Below, piece after piece: positions 1-9,013 of a DNA stretch of 64,000 nucleotides; the first letter of the stretch is position 1; each line of letters opens with the position of its first letter. Source of the stretch: Chloroflexota bacterium (lineage in GTDB: Bacteria; Chloroflexota; Anaerolineae; Promineifilales; Promineifilaceae); NCBI GenBank assembly GCA_018004935.1, contig JAGNBF010000024.1, forward strand, positions 1 through 64,000. Direction: 5' to 3'. The translations under genes and the position numbers were made by a program. A model generated the notes under the pieces. The model was given only the letters and a program-made list of their open reading frames with translations, was not told the origin of the DNA and made no database searches.

Positions 1-424
1 GTTTATCCAAGGCCACCCCCACCCCTAACCCCGCCCCCAGGGGCGGGGAACTATTTTCGGCGCGGTTTGGCGAGCGTCCGCTCGCCAAACCGCGCCGGTA
101 GGTTTCTCCCCCCTTCCCTCTGGGATCGAAGGGGGATGGGTCTTCAGTCCAAACCTACCAATCTGTTGCCGCTAACAAAATGTCACTTTATGACCGTGGT
201 AAGTATATATACGTCCTCGAGGGCTGAGCTTGTCGAAGCCCGGATCCACCTTCGATAAGCTCAGGCAGAGCCGTACCCCTACCTGTATAGATACAAATCC
301 TTGATTCTAAAGATTTTGTAATTATACAGCCCCGCACCCTAACCCTCTCCCCCGGGAGAGGGAACCAGCGCACGACAGGCACAAGGCTACCTGTATAGCT
401 TAACCAGGTTAGGATAACACACCC
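1..424. repeat. Gene-free edge: constant-shell/variable-core palindrome copy plus REP-like palindrome
   Basis: No credible gene. Positions 17-150 hold a copy of the shell repeat (C-rich 'cccctaaccccgcccc' strand, then a GGCGGGGAA block, then a palindrome, then a CCCCTTCCC...GGGGGATGGGTCTTC block). Its core palindrome is 59-96, with two perfect 18-base arms around a 2-base loop. Positions 218-258 hold the GAGCTTGTCGAA-type inverted repeat, and 340-362 another short palindrome built on CTCTCCCCCGGGAGAG. Confidence 0.7.
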
Positions 425-1276
425 TCAGGCTGGTACCAAAATTAGTTCGCTAAGCTCGGGCGGGCAGTTAAAACGGAGGGGGAAATTGGTAAGATAACCA
501 ATGCCCCGAGTGGTATACAGCCGTAGTTGATTGATTTCATAATACCCTTGCACATATTTTTGTCCCAGGATGGGCAAAATCAGGGGGCCGATACCCGGTA
601 CACGGATCTGACCCCCATGGGAATGGCCTGATAGTTGCAGGTGGATTTGGGGATATTGGCTGAGGACATCCGCCACATCTGGTTCGTGTACGAGGGCAAT
701 GGTGGTGGTGTCCGGTTGGATACCATCCAGGGCGACCCGGATTTGGGGCCTTCCCCGGAGCCAATCATCAAGACCGACGAGATTGAGCGCGGCCGCGCCT
801 ACCGGCAATGTCACATTTTCATTCCACAAGACGGTGATGCCCACCGCTTCCAGGCTTCGTTTGACCGATTGCGCTCCCTGGCGATGATCATGGTTGCCTA
901 ACACGGCAAACACACCATAACGGGCATTCAAAGCCGCCAAAGTCTGACTGATCTCGTCCAAACCATCAAGATTGTTATCTATGAAGTCGCCAGTGAGGAC
1001 AATCAGGTCTGGCGGTGAGGAGTTCACCCATTGAATGGCCTGTTCGACCTGGAGCAGGTTTTGATGTTCTGGGTTGTGATGGAAATCGCTGAGGTGGATG
1101 ATGCGAAAACCATCGAGGGCAGGGGGTAGGCCAGGGATGGGAATGTGCCGGGTTTCGTAACGGACAAGAGTGGGTTCGATGAAGGCGGCGTAGGTGTAAG
1201 TTGTCGCGGCCGCGACGCCACCAGCGATGATAATACCACCCGTCAGGCGTAGGAATTGTCGTCGAGTCATTTTCAT
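425..1276 (-). CDS. Tat-exported calcineurin-like metallophosphoesterase
   Basis: A 283-residue YkuE/YaeI-type phosphoesterase predicted to hydrolyse a phosphoester outside the cytoplasmic membrane; the substrate cannot be told from sequence. It begins with a twin-arginine motif (RRQFLRL, residues 5-11) followed by a hydrophobic stretch. All metal-binding blocks of the calcineurin fold are present in order: D64-x-H66, GD at 96-97, GNHDH at 127-131, H197, and GHSHGGQ at 217-223. Relatives such as YaeI act on lipid pyrophosphates or small phosphodiesters (family knowledge). The start lies 3 bases after the stop of the upstream peptidase gene on the same strand, so the two are almost certainly co-transcribed. 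Two GCGGCCGC octamers lie inside it. Confidence 0.88.
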   Translation of the reverse strand: MKMTRRQFLRLTGGIIIAGGVAAATTYTYAAFIEPTLVRYETRHIPIPGLPPALDGFRIIHLSDFHHNPEHQNLLQVEQAIQWVNSSPPDLIVLTGDFIDNNLDGLDEISQTLAALNARYGVFAVLGNHDHRQGAQSVKRSLEAVGITVLWNENVTLPVGAAALNLVGLDDWLRGRPQIRVALDGIQPDTTTIALVHEPDVADVLSQYPQIHLQLSGHSHGGQIRVPGIGPLILPILGQKYVQGYYEINQLRLYTTRGIGYLTNFPLRFNCPPELSELILVPA

Positions 1277-1279
1277 AGG

Positions 1280-2515
1280 TCAGGAGCAGGTACGATTTAG
1301 CCCGGCCAGAAGCCAGCAGGCTGTATTTTGTTCATACCAGGCCAGGGCATTCACCCAGGTTCCGGCGACTAATAAATCCCAATGAAGATGATTGCCTGTA
1401 GAGAGGCCTGTGGTGCCGACGGCTCCAACGGGATCTCCGGGTTGGACTATCTGGCCTACCTGGGCAAATATGTCGGACATGTGGTAAACACCACTATAGA
1501 TACCGAAACCATGATCGATGATAACGGTACCCCCCCGAACATGGAGCAATTCGGCCACGATGACCTGCCCCGCCGCGGCCGCGAGCACTGGTGTGCCGCC
1601 ATACGCTGAAAAATCCACCCCCTCATGGTAAGTTTGATAAGGGCCGCCATTGTAAGCCCGGCGCACACCATAGAGGGCACTAATGTGTAGAAAGTCACTG
1701 ATGGGTAGTTGGAATGGTTTATCCCAATAAAGCAGGGGTGTAGCCTGGTTCCATAAGGCAAAGAGCCGTTCCCGTTCGGCCTTGATTTGTTCGGCGGTGA
1801 TAGCCGCGGCCGTGCCGGTCAGTGTCAATTCCTGATATTCCCAGGAGCCAGGAGCCATGTGCCAGGGTTGGGTCCAGCGGGGTTCTGTACCCGTTTGCAG
1901 GCTAAGAGGCCAATCCCCGGGTAGATAAAACGCGCCTGTGCCGATGACACCGATAAAATGAGGGGTTTCAACCAGAAGGTTGAACGCGGCCGCGTCGTAC
2001 CAGGCAGAAAGGGGAGCATTACTGCTGGTTGTACCCCGTATGCCCAATCCCCAACCGGGCTGGGTGACGATGTGGGAGAGTTCGAGGCTGTTTATTCCTA
2101 CCGGCAGGTCTCGTGGAGGCTGTTCTCCCCCGGCGGCTACCAGTGGGCGGTAGAAGGTTGGCAGGATGGGATCCGTCAGGCCATTGTCGTGGGCCAATTG
2201 ATAAAGGTTTTGCCCGGTTTGTAGGGACAGGTTTAAGGCACTGCCAGCGGTACGCATCATCTGCCCGGGCTGATCAAAGGCTGGTTGGGCAGGCAAGGTG
2301 ATGGTGCTACCGATGGCTGGCTGGCGCAAGGGGTTGGGATAAGGATTGGTGGCCTGAAGCGCGGCCGCGGTCAAACCGTAACGCCAGGCCAATGCATCCC
2401 AGGTGTCACCGGGTAGGACGGTATGTGTGGGCAGGGGTTGCGCGTGCAGAGGGGGCGACGCGGCCGCGGTAAAACTCCATAGAATAACAAAGAAGAGCAG
2501 GTAAAGACGTGACAT
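1280..2515 (-). CDS. Secreted LysM / M23 metallopeptidase
   Basis: A 411-residue cell-wall peptidase. A Sec signal peptide (about 1-25) is followed by a LysM peptidoglycan-binding domain (about 31-76, HTVLPGDTWDALAWRYGL) and a C-terminal M23 (LytM/lysostaphin-type) domain at about 295-385. Zinc ligands are visible: H297 and D301 in HEGVD, and H378 in GNHLHWD. This predicts an endopeptidase that cuts peptide cross-links. The middle part (about 90-290) has no domain I recognise. It is the first gene of a two-gene operon with the downstream phosphoesterase. Five GCGGCCGC octamers fall in the gene, mostly as Ala-Ala-Ala. Confidence 0.9.
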   Translation of the reverse strand: MSRLYLLFFVILWSFTAAASPPLHAQPLPTHTVLPGDTWDALAWRYGLTAAALQATNPYPNPLRQPAIGSTITLPAQPAFDQPGQMMRTAGSALNLSLQTGQNLYQLAHDNGLTDPILPTFYRPLVAAGGEQPPRDLPVGINSLELSHIVTQPGWGLGIRGTTSSNAPLSAWYDAAAFNLLVETPHFIGVIGTGAFYLPGDWPLSLQTGTEPRWTQPWHMAPGSWEYQELTLTGTAAAITAEQIKAERERLFALWNQATPLLYWDKPFQLPISDFLHISALYGVRRAYNGGPYQTYHEGVDFSAYGGTPVLAAAAGQVIVAELLHVRGGTVIIDHGFGIYSGVYHMSDIFAQVGQIVQPGDPVGAVGTTGLSTGNHLHWDLLVAGTWVNALAWYEQNTACWLLAGLNRTCS

Positions 2516-2558
2516 AAGCGTAAACAGTTAAGGGTCAACAGAGGAGTTATGCAATTAC

Positions 2559-2590
2559 TGTGGCCGGTCTCCTGACCGTACCACCCAGTG
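2559..2590. repeat. CCGGTCTCCTGACCG palindrome (family E), representative copy
   Basis: Short palindrome GTGGCCGGTCTCCTGACC with an outer GTGG/CCAC arm. Other copies, in either orientation, are near 3505-3548, 8881-8912, 11710-11745, 35435-35460, 35670-35695, 38150-38180, 44786-44814, 50455-50495 and 56131-56162. Two copies lie inside a gene at 15610-15640 and 15695-15730, where the outer arm is GAGC/GCTC instead. Confidence 0.75.
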
Positions 2591-2739
2591 AATGAACACG
2601 AATGAACGGTTATAGTTTCGGTCACTTGGCGGTTCCTTTAGACCACCCTGGAAACGGGGGCCAAGGGTCTCAACATTAACCCGCTCTGAACCTTTGGGCA
2701 ACTCCATTGACAGGGTGGTTGCCTATTCCGCAGAATGGA

Positions 2740-2875
2740 CCCATCCCCTGTGGCAATTCCTGATTTCGGGAGGGGGGTAATACCAGGCGTGTCGGTTATC
2801 GAGCGCGGCCGCGCTCGATAACCGACACCTGAGAAAGTTCCCCGCCCCTGGGGACGGGGTTAGGGGTGGGAGAAA
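2740..2875. repeat. Shell repeat with 40-bp perfect palindromic core centred on GCGGCCGC
   Basis: The core 2789-2828 is a perfect 40-bp palindrome whose centre is the GCGGCCGC octamer (arm begins GTGTCGGTTATCGAGC). It is flanked on the right by the usual shell GTTCCCCGCCCC...GGGGTTAGGGGTGGG. It lies in the gap between the divergently arranged peptidase and folK genes. Confidence 0.75.
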
Positions 2876-2955
2876 TCCGAATAGGCAATCGCCCTGACCC
2901 CATTGACGGGATTTGGGATAATATGTTACAAACGGCTTGTCGTAAAGGAGTTCCT

Positions 2956-3456
2956 ATGGCACAAATCTGGTTAAGTTTGGGCACCAATGTTGGTGATAAA
3001 GTGCAGAATTTGGAGCGGGCGTTATTGGCCCTACAGGGGGTGGGAACGGTGACAGCGGTGTCACCAGTGTATGAAACGCGGCCCTGGGGGGGAGTGAGCC
3101 AACCGGATTTTTTGAATGTGTGCGCGGCCGCGAGCACTGACCTCGCCCCTCGCCCTCTCCTTACCGCTCTCAAAATTATCGAACGTGAACTGGGGCGCGA
3201 ACCCGGCATACATTGGGGACCACGCCTCATTGATCTAGACATCCTTTTTTACAATGATTTGATTTATCACGACGACGCCCTTACCATTCCCCACCCGCTC
3301 CTTACCGAAAGAGCCTTTGTCCTCGTACCCCTGGCCGATATTGCCTCTGATTTGATTCACCCCCACACCAATCAGATGATCTGCGAACACCTGACACAGG
3401 TAGATACCAGCACCGTTCACCCTTACAACGGCATGTTGACTGTAACGACAGGCTAA
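2956..3456 (+). CDS. folK: 6-hydroxymethyl-7,8-dihydropterin pyrophosphokinase
   Basis: A 166-residue HPPK that transfers pyrophosphate from ATP to 6-hydroxymethyl-dihydropterin, the step before dihydropteroate synthase in folate synthesis (cytoplasmic). Family motifs are present: GTNVGD near the N-terminus (9-14), ETRPWG (40-45) and WGPRLIDLDIL (87-97) with the two Mg-binding aspartates. The ATG at 2956 is chosen because AAAGGAG lies 6 bases upstream and the family begins here; the open frame extends 30 codons further upstream into repeat-like sequence. It stands alone; no folB, folP or folE is adjacent. Confidence 0.93.
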   Translation: MAQIWLSLGTNVGDKVQNLERALLALQGVGTVTAVSPVYETRPWGGVSQPDFLNVCAAASTDLAPRPLLTALKIIERELGREPGIHWGPRLIDLDILFYNDLIYHDDALTIPHPLLTERAFVLVPLADIASDLIHPHTNQMICEHLTQVDTSTVHPYNGMLTVTTG

Positions 3457-3832
3457 AAAACACCCCTAAATTCCCGGAATTCGTAACTACTAAATCATCG
3501 TTCAGAAATAACGTGGGTGGCGCGGTCAGGAGACCGGCCACAGCCAGCCCTGTGTTGCCTTCGACAAGCTCAGGCAACGGCTTAATATACGGCCAAAGGG
3601 CATAATCGGACATTTTCCCGTCGTGTCGCTTTATCGCCGCATTGGGAATATCCGAGGCCACCCCCACCCCTAACCCCGCTCCAGGAGCGGGGAACTTTCT
3701 CTCGTGTCATTTTTGGCGGGCGGACGCCCGCCAAAAATGACACAAATGGGGTTTCCCCTTCCCGCTGGGAATCACCGGGGGGATGGGTCTTTCGTGGTAG
3801 CCATTCTATGCCTGTATTCTTTCGGAAAAACT

Positions 3833-3951
3833 GGCATGGTTCAAAAGTGGGCAAGCTGTGCTTAACATTTTCTAGGGCGCTTGGGTAAATCACCCACTGG
3901 ACGATTCACCCAATTGTCCTATAAATTTGTAAAGTTGATCTGAACCATGCC
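3833..3951. mobile_element. 119-bp miniature inverted-repeat element, diverged copy
   Basis: Begins GGCATGGTTCAAAAG and ends TGAACCATGCC, exactly 119 bp like the other copies, but with many internal substitutions. The flanking 8-mers (GAAAAACT and GGAATAAT) match at only 5 of 8 positions, consistent with an old insertion. Confidence 0.7.
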
Positions 3952-4282
3952 GGAATAATCTTGAATTTGGGACAATTAGACGTTTGTCTCATTGCCGCCC
4001 TGGCATATAATTAAATATCCTGTTGATCAGGCTTGGTCAGGCAAACAGCTTATCGGAAGGTGGCGGAGTTGGGGTTCACCGAAGGGAGCATCAGACCATA
4101 TCCGATTGCCAAAGGTGAAAAACTTCAAGTCCCGATTCCTGCTTTGCCCGGAGCCAATCAAAAGTCCAGTTCTCTTTTTGACCGAAAAACCAGACCGGTT
4201 ATACCACAACCCTGACATCGTACCCTGCTTCCTGGTTACTGGTAATTGCTTATTGTGTATTTTCGTAACTACTAAGCCTGTT

Positions 4283-4330
4283 GCCTGAGCTTGTCGAAGG
4301 CAAACGGGCTTCGACAAGCTCAGCCCTCGA
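4283..4330. repeat. REP-like palindrome (CCTGAGCTTGTCGAAGGC type)
   Basis: Two inverted arms, GAGCTTGTCGAAGGC and GCTTCGACAAGCTCAG. The same motif occurs at 218-258, 3556-3578, 6570-6615, 10990-11025, 12648-12698, 38204-38256, and inside the two GTATCTTCTC elements at about 43010-43036 and 55765-55805. Confidence 0.8.
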
Positions 4331-4384
4331 AAAGGTTAGTCGTTACGTATTTTCCCCTATTCACTTTGACTCAAGGAGATCCTT

Positions 4385-6511
4385 ATGCAAAAGAAACCCG
4401 CTATTGCCTTTTTCATCAGTACGGCCGTTGTTTTTTTGGCGGTACTGGCCCTGGTGTTCTGGCCCAGCCAGAGTACGGTGCCCGTAGCCAGAGGGAAAAG
4501 CCCGGCTACTCCCCTGACGCAGGAACTAACGCCCGAACAGATTCTGGCGCAGGACCTGGCCCTTTCTGATACTCGTGTGCAAAGTTACACACTGGGACGA
4601 CGGGCAGAGGTTATGGGGGTGCAACCGGTAGGCATGCATTTTACGGCCGCGGCCGCGGCCTGTGCCACCGCCAACTGCCAGCAAGTCAACATCTACAACT
4701 ACACCGATAACGCTACCATCACTACCCTGGTCAATGTAGATACCCGGGAAGTGCTTGATGTTCTCTACCAACCTGAAATGCAAGTTGGTATCAACAGCCG
4801 TTTAGAACAAAAAGCCATTGACATCATCTATGCTGATGCCCAGATTCCACAAATGTTGGGCCGTGAAATTTCCCGCGATGAAATTCACCCGATGGATGCC
4901 AGCATGAATGACACCACCTGTGGCTCTACCCATCAATGCGCCGGGGCTACCCTCTTTGCCGCCAATAACCATGACATCCTTTGGGTCATGGTAGATATGA
5001 CCGACGAAGCCATCGTTGGGTACCATTGGACCAACAGCGACCCCAACAGCAGTGAAGAAGCCGCCCCTTATGAACCGATGGGTGGTTGCCCCCCCGCCGG
5101 GTCAGTAACCAACCGCAATGGTTGGACACTGAACTACGAAACCACCGGCTCCGATGCTCTGCGCGTCTATGATGCCTATTACAATGGGCAACTGGTCGTG
5201 AAAAGTACCAAACTGGTGGAATGGCACGCCGATTATGGCTCTTCCGGTTATCGTGACTCCACCGGTTGTGGGGGTGGGGGTGGTTTCCCTATTTACCCCT
5301 ACGGTAACACCGTCGTCAATAATTTGATGGATGGCTCCACTGTTATCGGTTTTGAAGTGGTACAAGATTTCCGTATGAGTAGTTGGGGCAGTTCGTGCAA
5401 TTACCGTTACGAACAGCATGTCCAGTTTTATGCCGATGGCCGGTTCCGCGTGGCCAGTCTGGCCTATGGCAAAGGCTGTGGTACGAACTCCATGTACCGC
5501 CCCGTTGTCCGTATTGACATGGCGATTAATGGGGACAGCAACGACCAATTTGCCTTATGGAATGGTACTGATTGGGTCGATCAAAATACTGAGGTTTATC
5601 GCACCGCTACTGCCGGAACCAACGGCCCCCATGTTTATGACAGCAATGGTGCCATTGCCCGTGTGTATGATACCGTCACCGGTACTGGCTATTATATGGT
5701 TCCTGATGAAGGTCAATTTGGCACCAATAGCCGGGGTGATGATCCTTTTGTCTATGTAAGCCAACATGATCCCGCAGAAGGGGATACCGATCTGACACAG
5801 CCTATTGGTGAATGTTGTCGCGATGATTATCAACAAGGACCTCATCTCTATATGAATAGTGAAGCCATTGATAATCAAAATATCGTTCTCTGGTACATCC
5901 CGCAGATGATGACCGATGTGACACCTGGGAATTACTACTGCTGGACCGTCACCACCAGTAATTATTATCCCTGTTGGGGTGGCCCGATGTTCGTACCTGA
6001 TAACAGTACTAACCCAAATGCAGTGGATGTCACCCCTGGACAGGCCGCCAATCTCACTGTCACCAATGACAATGGCAATAGTACGACGTTTGATTTACCC
6101 GCCGGTGCGGTGAATGTGACGACAACTCTGGTCTATACCCCGGCGCAGACGGTGAATACCGTTCCCGCCAATTGGTTCTTTGGGGAGCATGCGTTTGCAC
6201 TGAATGCTTACCAAAATGATGTGTTGATGCCAGGGTTCGCCTTTAATTTGCCTATGCAGGTGACGATCAACTACACCGACACCTGGACCAGTGAAATTGA
6301 CGAGAGTACTCTGACACTGATGTATTGGGATGGAGCGGCCTGGGTAGATGTAGCGACAACTTGCGCCCCCAACAGCACCTATACCCGTGACACAATCAAC
6401 AACACCATCAGTGTAAATGTTTGTCATCTGACGGAGTTTGCATTGTTTGGTCAGGCACCACCGCCACCGGTAAATTACTACTACTACCCGGACATACGTA
6501 AGGATAGCTAA
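4385..6511 (+). CDS. Secreted copper-amine-oxidase-like protein lacking the copper histidines
   Basis: A 708-residue exported protein (signal/anchor segment about 5-28). Residues about 240-540 follow the layout of a copper amine oxidase catalytic domain. N339-Y340-R341-Y342 sits where the topaquinone motif N-Y-D/E-Y occurs, followed by FYADGRFRV, then RIDMAINGD, then NIVLWY (499-504) and a PMFVPDNSTNPNA segment. However the HxH copper pair, expected just before RIDM, reads Y-R-P, and the third His, expected before the F-x-P-x-GFF-D segment, is missing. The fold assignment is therefore inference and activity is doubtful; it may be a binding pseudoenzyme. The last residues (YYYYPDIRKDS) resemble the C-terminal tail shared by other secreted proteins here. 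RBS AAGGAG lies 6 bases upstream of the ATG. Confidence 0.7.
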   Translation: MQKKPAIAFFISTAVVFLAVLALVFWPSQSTVPVARGKSPATPLTQELTPEQILAQDLALSDTRVQSYTLGRRAEVMGVQPVGMHFTAAAAACATANCQQVNIYNYTDNATITTLVNVDTREVLDVLYQPEMQVGINSRLEQKAIDIIYADAQIPQMLGREISRDEIHPMDASMNDTTCGSTHQCAGATLFAANNHDILWVMVDMTDEAIVGYHWTNSDPNSSEEAAPYEPMGGCPPAGSVTNRNGWTLNYETTGSDALRVYDAYYNGQLVVKSTKLVEWHADYGSSGYRDSTGCGGGGGFPIYPYGNTVVNNLMDGSTVIGFEVVQDFRMSSWGSSCNYRYEQHVQFYADGRFRVASLAYGKGCGTNSMYRPVVRIDMAINGDSNDQFALWNGTDWVDQNTEVYRTATAGTNGPHVYDSNGAIARVYDTVTGTGYYMVPDEGQFGTNSRGDDPFVYVSQHDPAEGDTDLTQPIGECCRDDYQQGPHLYMNSEAIDNQNIVLWYIPQMMTDVTPGNYYCWTVTTSNYYPCWGGPMFVPDNSTNPNAVDVTPGQAANLTVTNDNGNSTTFDLPAGAVNVTTTLVYTPAQTVNTVPANWFFGEHAFALNAYQNDVLMPGFAFNLPMQVTINYTDTWTSEIDESTLTLMYWDGAAWVDVATTCAPNSTYTRDTINNTISVNVCHLTEFALFGQAPPPPVNYYYYPDIRKDS

Positions 6512-6884
6512 CCAGGATTCGGTGAGGGTGGTTTTGTAAATCACCCTCACCAATAAAATTCCAGGAATAACGAGGCCTGAGCTTGTCGCAGGCTGTTGGC
6601 TTCGATAAGCTCACCCACGGGAAACCCAACGGCGTGATTTGGGGGCGAACGCCCCCAAATCACGCCAGAAAAAATTCCCCGCCCCCAGGGGTGGGGAATT
6701 TTCTTAAGTGGGCCAAAGAGAGTGCAAGGCACTCCCTTTGGCCCACTTATTGTTTCCCCTTTTTCGCCGGGAAGGGTAAATACGAGAAGTGCCAGTTTTC
6801 GAGCACGCCGATGCGCTCGAAAACTGGCACTTTAGAAAGGGGTGTGTTTCATTCGGGCGGGGTAACTGAACAGTTACACTACCC
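6512..6884. repeat. Convergent gap filled by three stacked palindromic cores
   Basis: Between two convergent genes. A REP-like palindrome (6570-6615) is followed by three different hairpin cores: 6631-6666 (arm GGCGTGATTTGGGGGC), 6706-6748 (arm AAGTGGGCCAAAG) and 6788-6832 (arm AGTGCCAGTTTTCGAGC). They are separated by shell-like TTCCCCGCCCC and GTTTCCCC blocks. They could serve as transcription barriers for both genes. Confidence 0.7.
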
Positions 6885-8846
6885 TTAATCTTTGGTTATC
6901 AGGGGGTGATAAAGTGGGTTGACCAGTGTAAAGATGGTGGTGGTGATACTGTTGGTGCCGGTGGCACTGGTTTCATCAGAGAGGACGCTATAGGTGTCGT
7001 TAATAATGGTCTGGGTGGCGGTGACAACAAATTGCACCTGTAATTGCCCTTGTACAGCCAATTGTGCCGCATTCCAGGTAACGATGCCGCTGTTGTAATT
7101 GCCGCCGCTGATGTAGCTGGCTCCGGCAGGGACGGTATCGCTGATGATAAGGTTATGGGCAATACCGTTGCCATCGTTATTCACCGTCAGGGTGTAGGTG
7201 ATGAAGTCACCAGGGTTGGCCAGGCCCGGTCCTGCTTTGCTGATGCTGAGAACGGGAACGATGTAAACGGAGTTTACCGCCCCACTGCCATTGGCATTGA
7301 CCTGATCGCTGGTGACGCCAAAGCGGGTGTTCATCAGGCTTTGGCTGGCGGTAACGGTGTATTGAACGCTGGTGCTATTACCGGCGGGCAGGTTGGCAAT
7401 GTTCCAACTAACAACGCCACTATTGTAACTCCCGCCGCTGACATAGGTGGCCCCGGTGGGAACCCAATTGCGGATGGTGAGATTGGTCGCGGCCGCGTTG
7501 CCTGTATTCGTCATTGTCAATGTATATACAATCGGGTCCCCCGTCACAAACGTGTCAGGGCCATCTAGCGTCACAAATAACGCCGGTGACGAGGCCGTTC
7601 CTTCTGCCACCTGCTGTACTGTGCCCGAAGACACATTGGCTACAAATAGATCCCCATTGATGTTTTGCCCAAACGTGGAGCGCCCAAACCCGATCAGATT
7701 ATTGTGTTGGGTACTGGTCCAACCACCCTGACCATCTGGAGCCAGGTCCCAAAAATAACCGGAACAATAATCAGTCATGAGATACCGGCCAAACATGGCC
7801 GGATATTGGCTTCCTCGATAGACATATCCCCCGGTCACGGAGCAACTGGAGCCATGGCTATATTCAAAGACCGGGAAGACATAGTTACCGATGGGGCCAC
7901 AGCCGCTGGTGTTATAGGGGTGATTGCCCTCATAACAGCGCCAGCCATAATTTTCGCCCCCGTCACTATAAACAGGCTGAAAATCAATCTCTTCCCAGGT
8001 TCCCTGTCCCACATCACCAATCCAGAAGTCGCCTGTCCACATATCGAAGGCCGAGCGCCAGGGGTTGCGTAACCCTAAAGCCCAGATTTCATCACAATTG
8101 CCACCGACGCCCGTGATAAATGGATTATCGTTGGGGATGGTGTAATTGCCGGTGCCGGTGCCTTTGCAGTCCGCGGCCGCGCCCGGGCCATTGTCCACAT
8201 CTATCCGGGTGATTTTACCTAACAGGGTTGCCATATTTTGGCCGTTGTTATTTGGGTCGCCACCACTACCCCCATCACCCAGCGGCACATAGAGATACCC
8301 ATCTGGCCCAAAATGAATGCCCCCGGCATTGTGATTGGTGTATGGTTGCACCACGGTGAGCAGAATTTCCTCACTGTTGGGGTCAGCCACATTGGGATTG
8401 CCCGTTACGGTAAAGCGGGAGATACGGGTACGGGAGTCGGAACTGGTGTAGTTGACGTAGAAATACCCATTGGTGGCATAATCCGGGTGGAAAGTCAGCC
8501 CCAACAGCCCCTCTTCACTGCCGGAATCATCTACCCGGGCGGTGATGTCCAGAAAGGGGGTACCGAGAACGGTTCCGTTTGATTGGATGATCTTGATGAT
8601 CCCGGCCTGCTCCACGACAAAGAGACGACTGTCCCCGGCATTGGCCAGACTTACAGGGCTAGAGAGGCCGCTGGCAAAGTTTTGCAGGCTGAGGCTGATG
8701 TTGGCCTGGGGGGCGGCAGAGGGGAGGGTGGGGGTGGATGGTTGCGCGGCCGCGATGAACCAGCTCAATAACAGGCTGAGCCACACCCCGCCCATCAGCA
8801 AGGCCAGTCGTCGGATTGGGGATGAAAAGGTCGGTTGATAGGTCAT
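6885..8846 (-). CDS. Secreted glucose/sorbosone dehydrogenase-like protein with two DUF11 repeats
   Basis: A 653-residue exported protein. A signal peptide (about 1-35) is followed by a PQQ-type glucose/sorbosone dehydrogenase beta-propeller (about 50-410; GLLGLTFHPDY, GDGGSGGDPNNNGQ, EIWALGLRNPWR, GENYGWRCYEG). Two DUF11-type beta-sandwich repeats follow (about 420-520 and 530-630), nearly the same length, each with a YNSG(V/I)V(S/T)WN motif. Propellers of this family oxidise sugars with PQQ in other bacteria; no PQQ synthesis gene is in the window, so the cofactor is inferred. The C-terminus PLYHPLITKD matches the YLP-type tail. It is a paralogue of the next gene on the same strand. Confidence 0.85.
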   Translation of the reverse strand: MTYQPTFSSPIRRLALLMGGVWLSLLLSWFIAAAQPSTPTLPSAAPQANISLSLQNFASGLSSPVSLANAGDSRLFVVEQAGIIKIIQSNGTVLGTPFLDITARVDDSGSEEGLLGLTFHPDYATNGYFYVNYTSSDSRTRISRFTVTGNPNVADPNSEEILLTVVQPYTNHNAGGIHFGPDGYLYVPLGDGGSGGDPNNNGQNMATLLGKITRIDVDNGPGAAADCKGTGTGNYTIPNDNPFITGVGGNCDEIWALGLRNPWRSAFDMWTGDFWIGDVGQGTWEEIDFQPVYSDGGENYGWRCYEGNHPYNTSGCGPIGNYVFPVFEYSHGSSCSVTGGYVYRGSQYPAMFGRYLMTDYCSGYFWDLAPDGQGGWTSTQHNNLIGFGRSTFGQNINGDLFVANVSSGTVQQVAEGTASSPALFVTLDGPDTFVTGDPIVYTLTMTNTGNAAATNLTIRNWVPTGATYVSGGSYNSGVVSWNIANLPAGNSTSVQYTVTASQSLMNTRFGVTSDQVNANGSGAVNSVYIVPVLSISKAGPGLANPGDFITYTLTVNNDGNGIAHNLIISDTVPAGASYISGGNYNSGIVTWNAAQLAVQGQLQVQFVVTATQTIINDTYSVLSDETSATGTNSITTTIFTLVNPLYHPLITKD

Positions 8847-8880
8847 TCTTTAGCTCCTTTGGGTTCGCTCAAGATTAAGT

Positions 8881-8912
8881 TGGGTGGCGCGGTCAGGAGA
8901 CCGGCCACAGCA
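8881..8912. repeat. Family E palindrome between the two dehydrogenase-like genes
   Basis: GTGGCGCGGTCAGGAGACCGGCCAC-type palindrome in the 167-bp gap. The surrounding bases (GGGTTC-CTCAAGATTAAGTT... to ...CAGCAAACTCAA) are repeated almost exactly at 56110-56170, so the mobile unit is larger than the palindrome. Confidence 0.7.
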
Positions 8913-9013
8913 AACTCAAGAGTTATTTGCAAGCGCACCCTTTGACAATATGACAGGATAACAGGGTAAACGGTTACACAATAGGGGCAAATCTTGGTTC
9001 TGGCTCGTCCAGG

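Larger units (their letters stand above)
3457..4384. repeat. Gene-free repeat-rich gap upstream of the amine-oxidase-like gene
   Basis: Holds, in order, a family E palindrome (3505-3548), a half REP-like palindrome (3556-3578), a shell repeat (3650-3795, core 3704-3743 with perfect 19-base arms), an old copy of the 119-bp element (3833-3951) and a full REP-like palindrome (4283-4330). The short open frames between 3992 and 4317 on both strands have no recognisable protein features and run into the repeat, so I do not call them. Confidence 0.7.

Noticed and set aside
3992-4317. Overlapping open frames on both strands before the amine-oxidase-like gene
   Set aside because: No RBS or family features; they end inside a REP-like palindrome.
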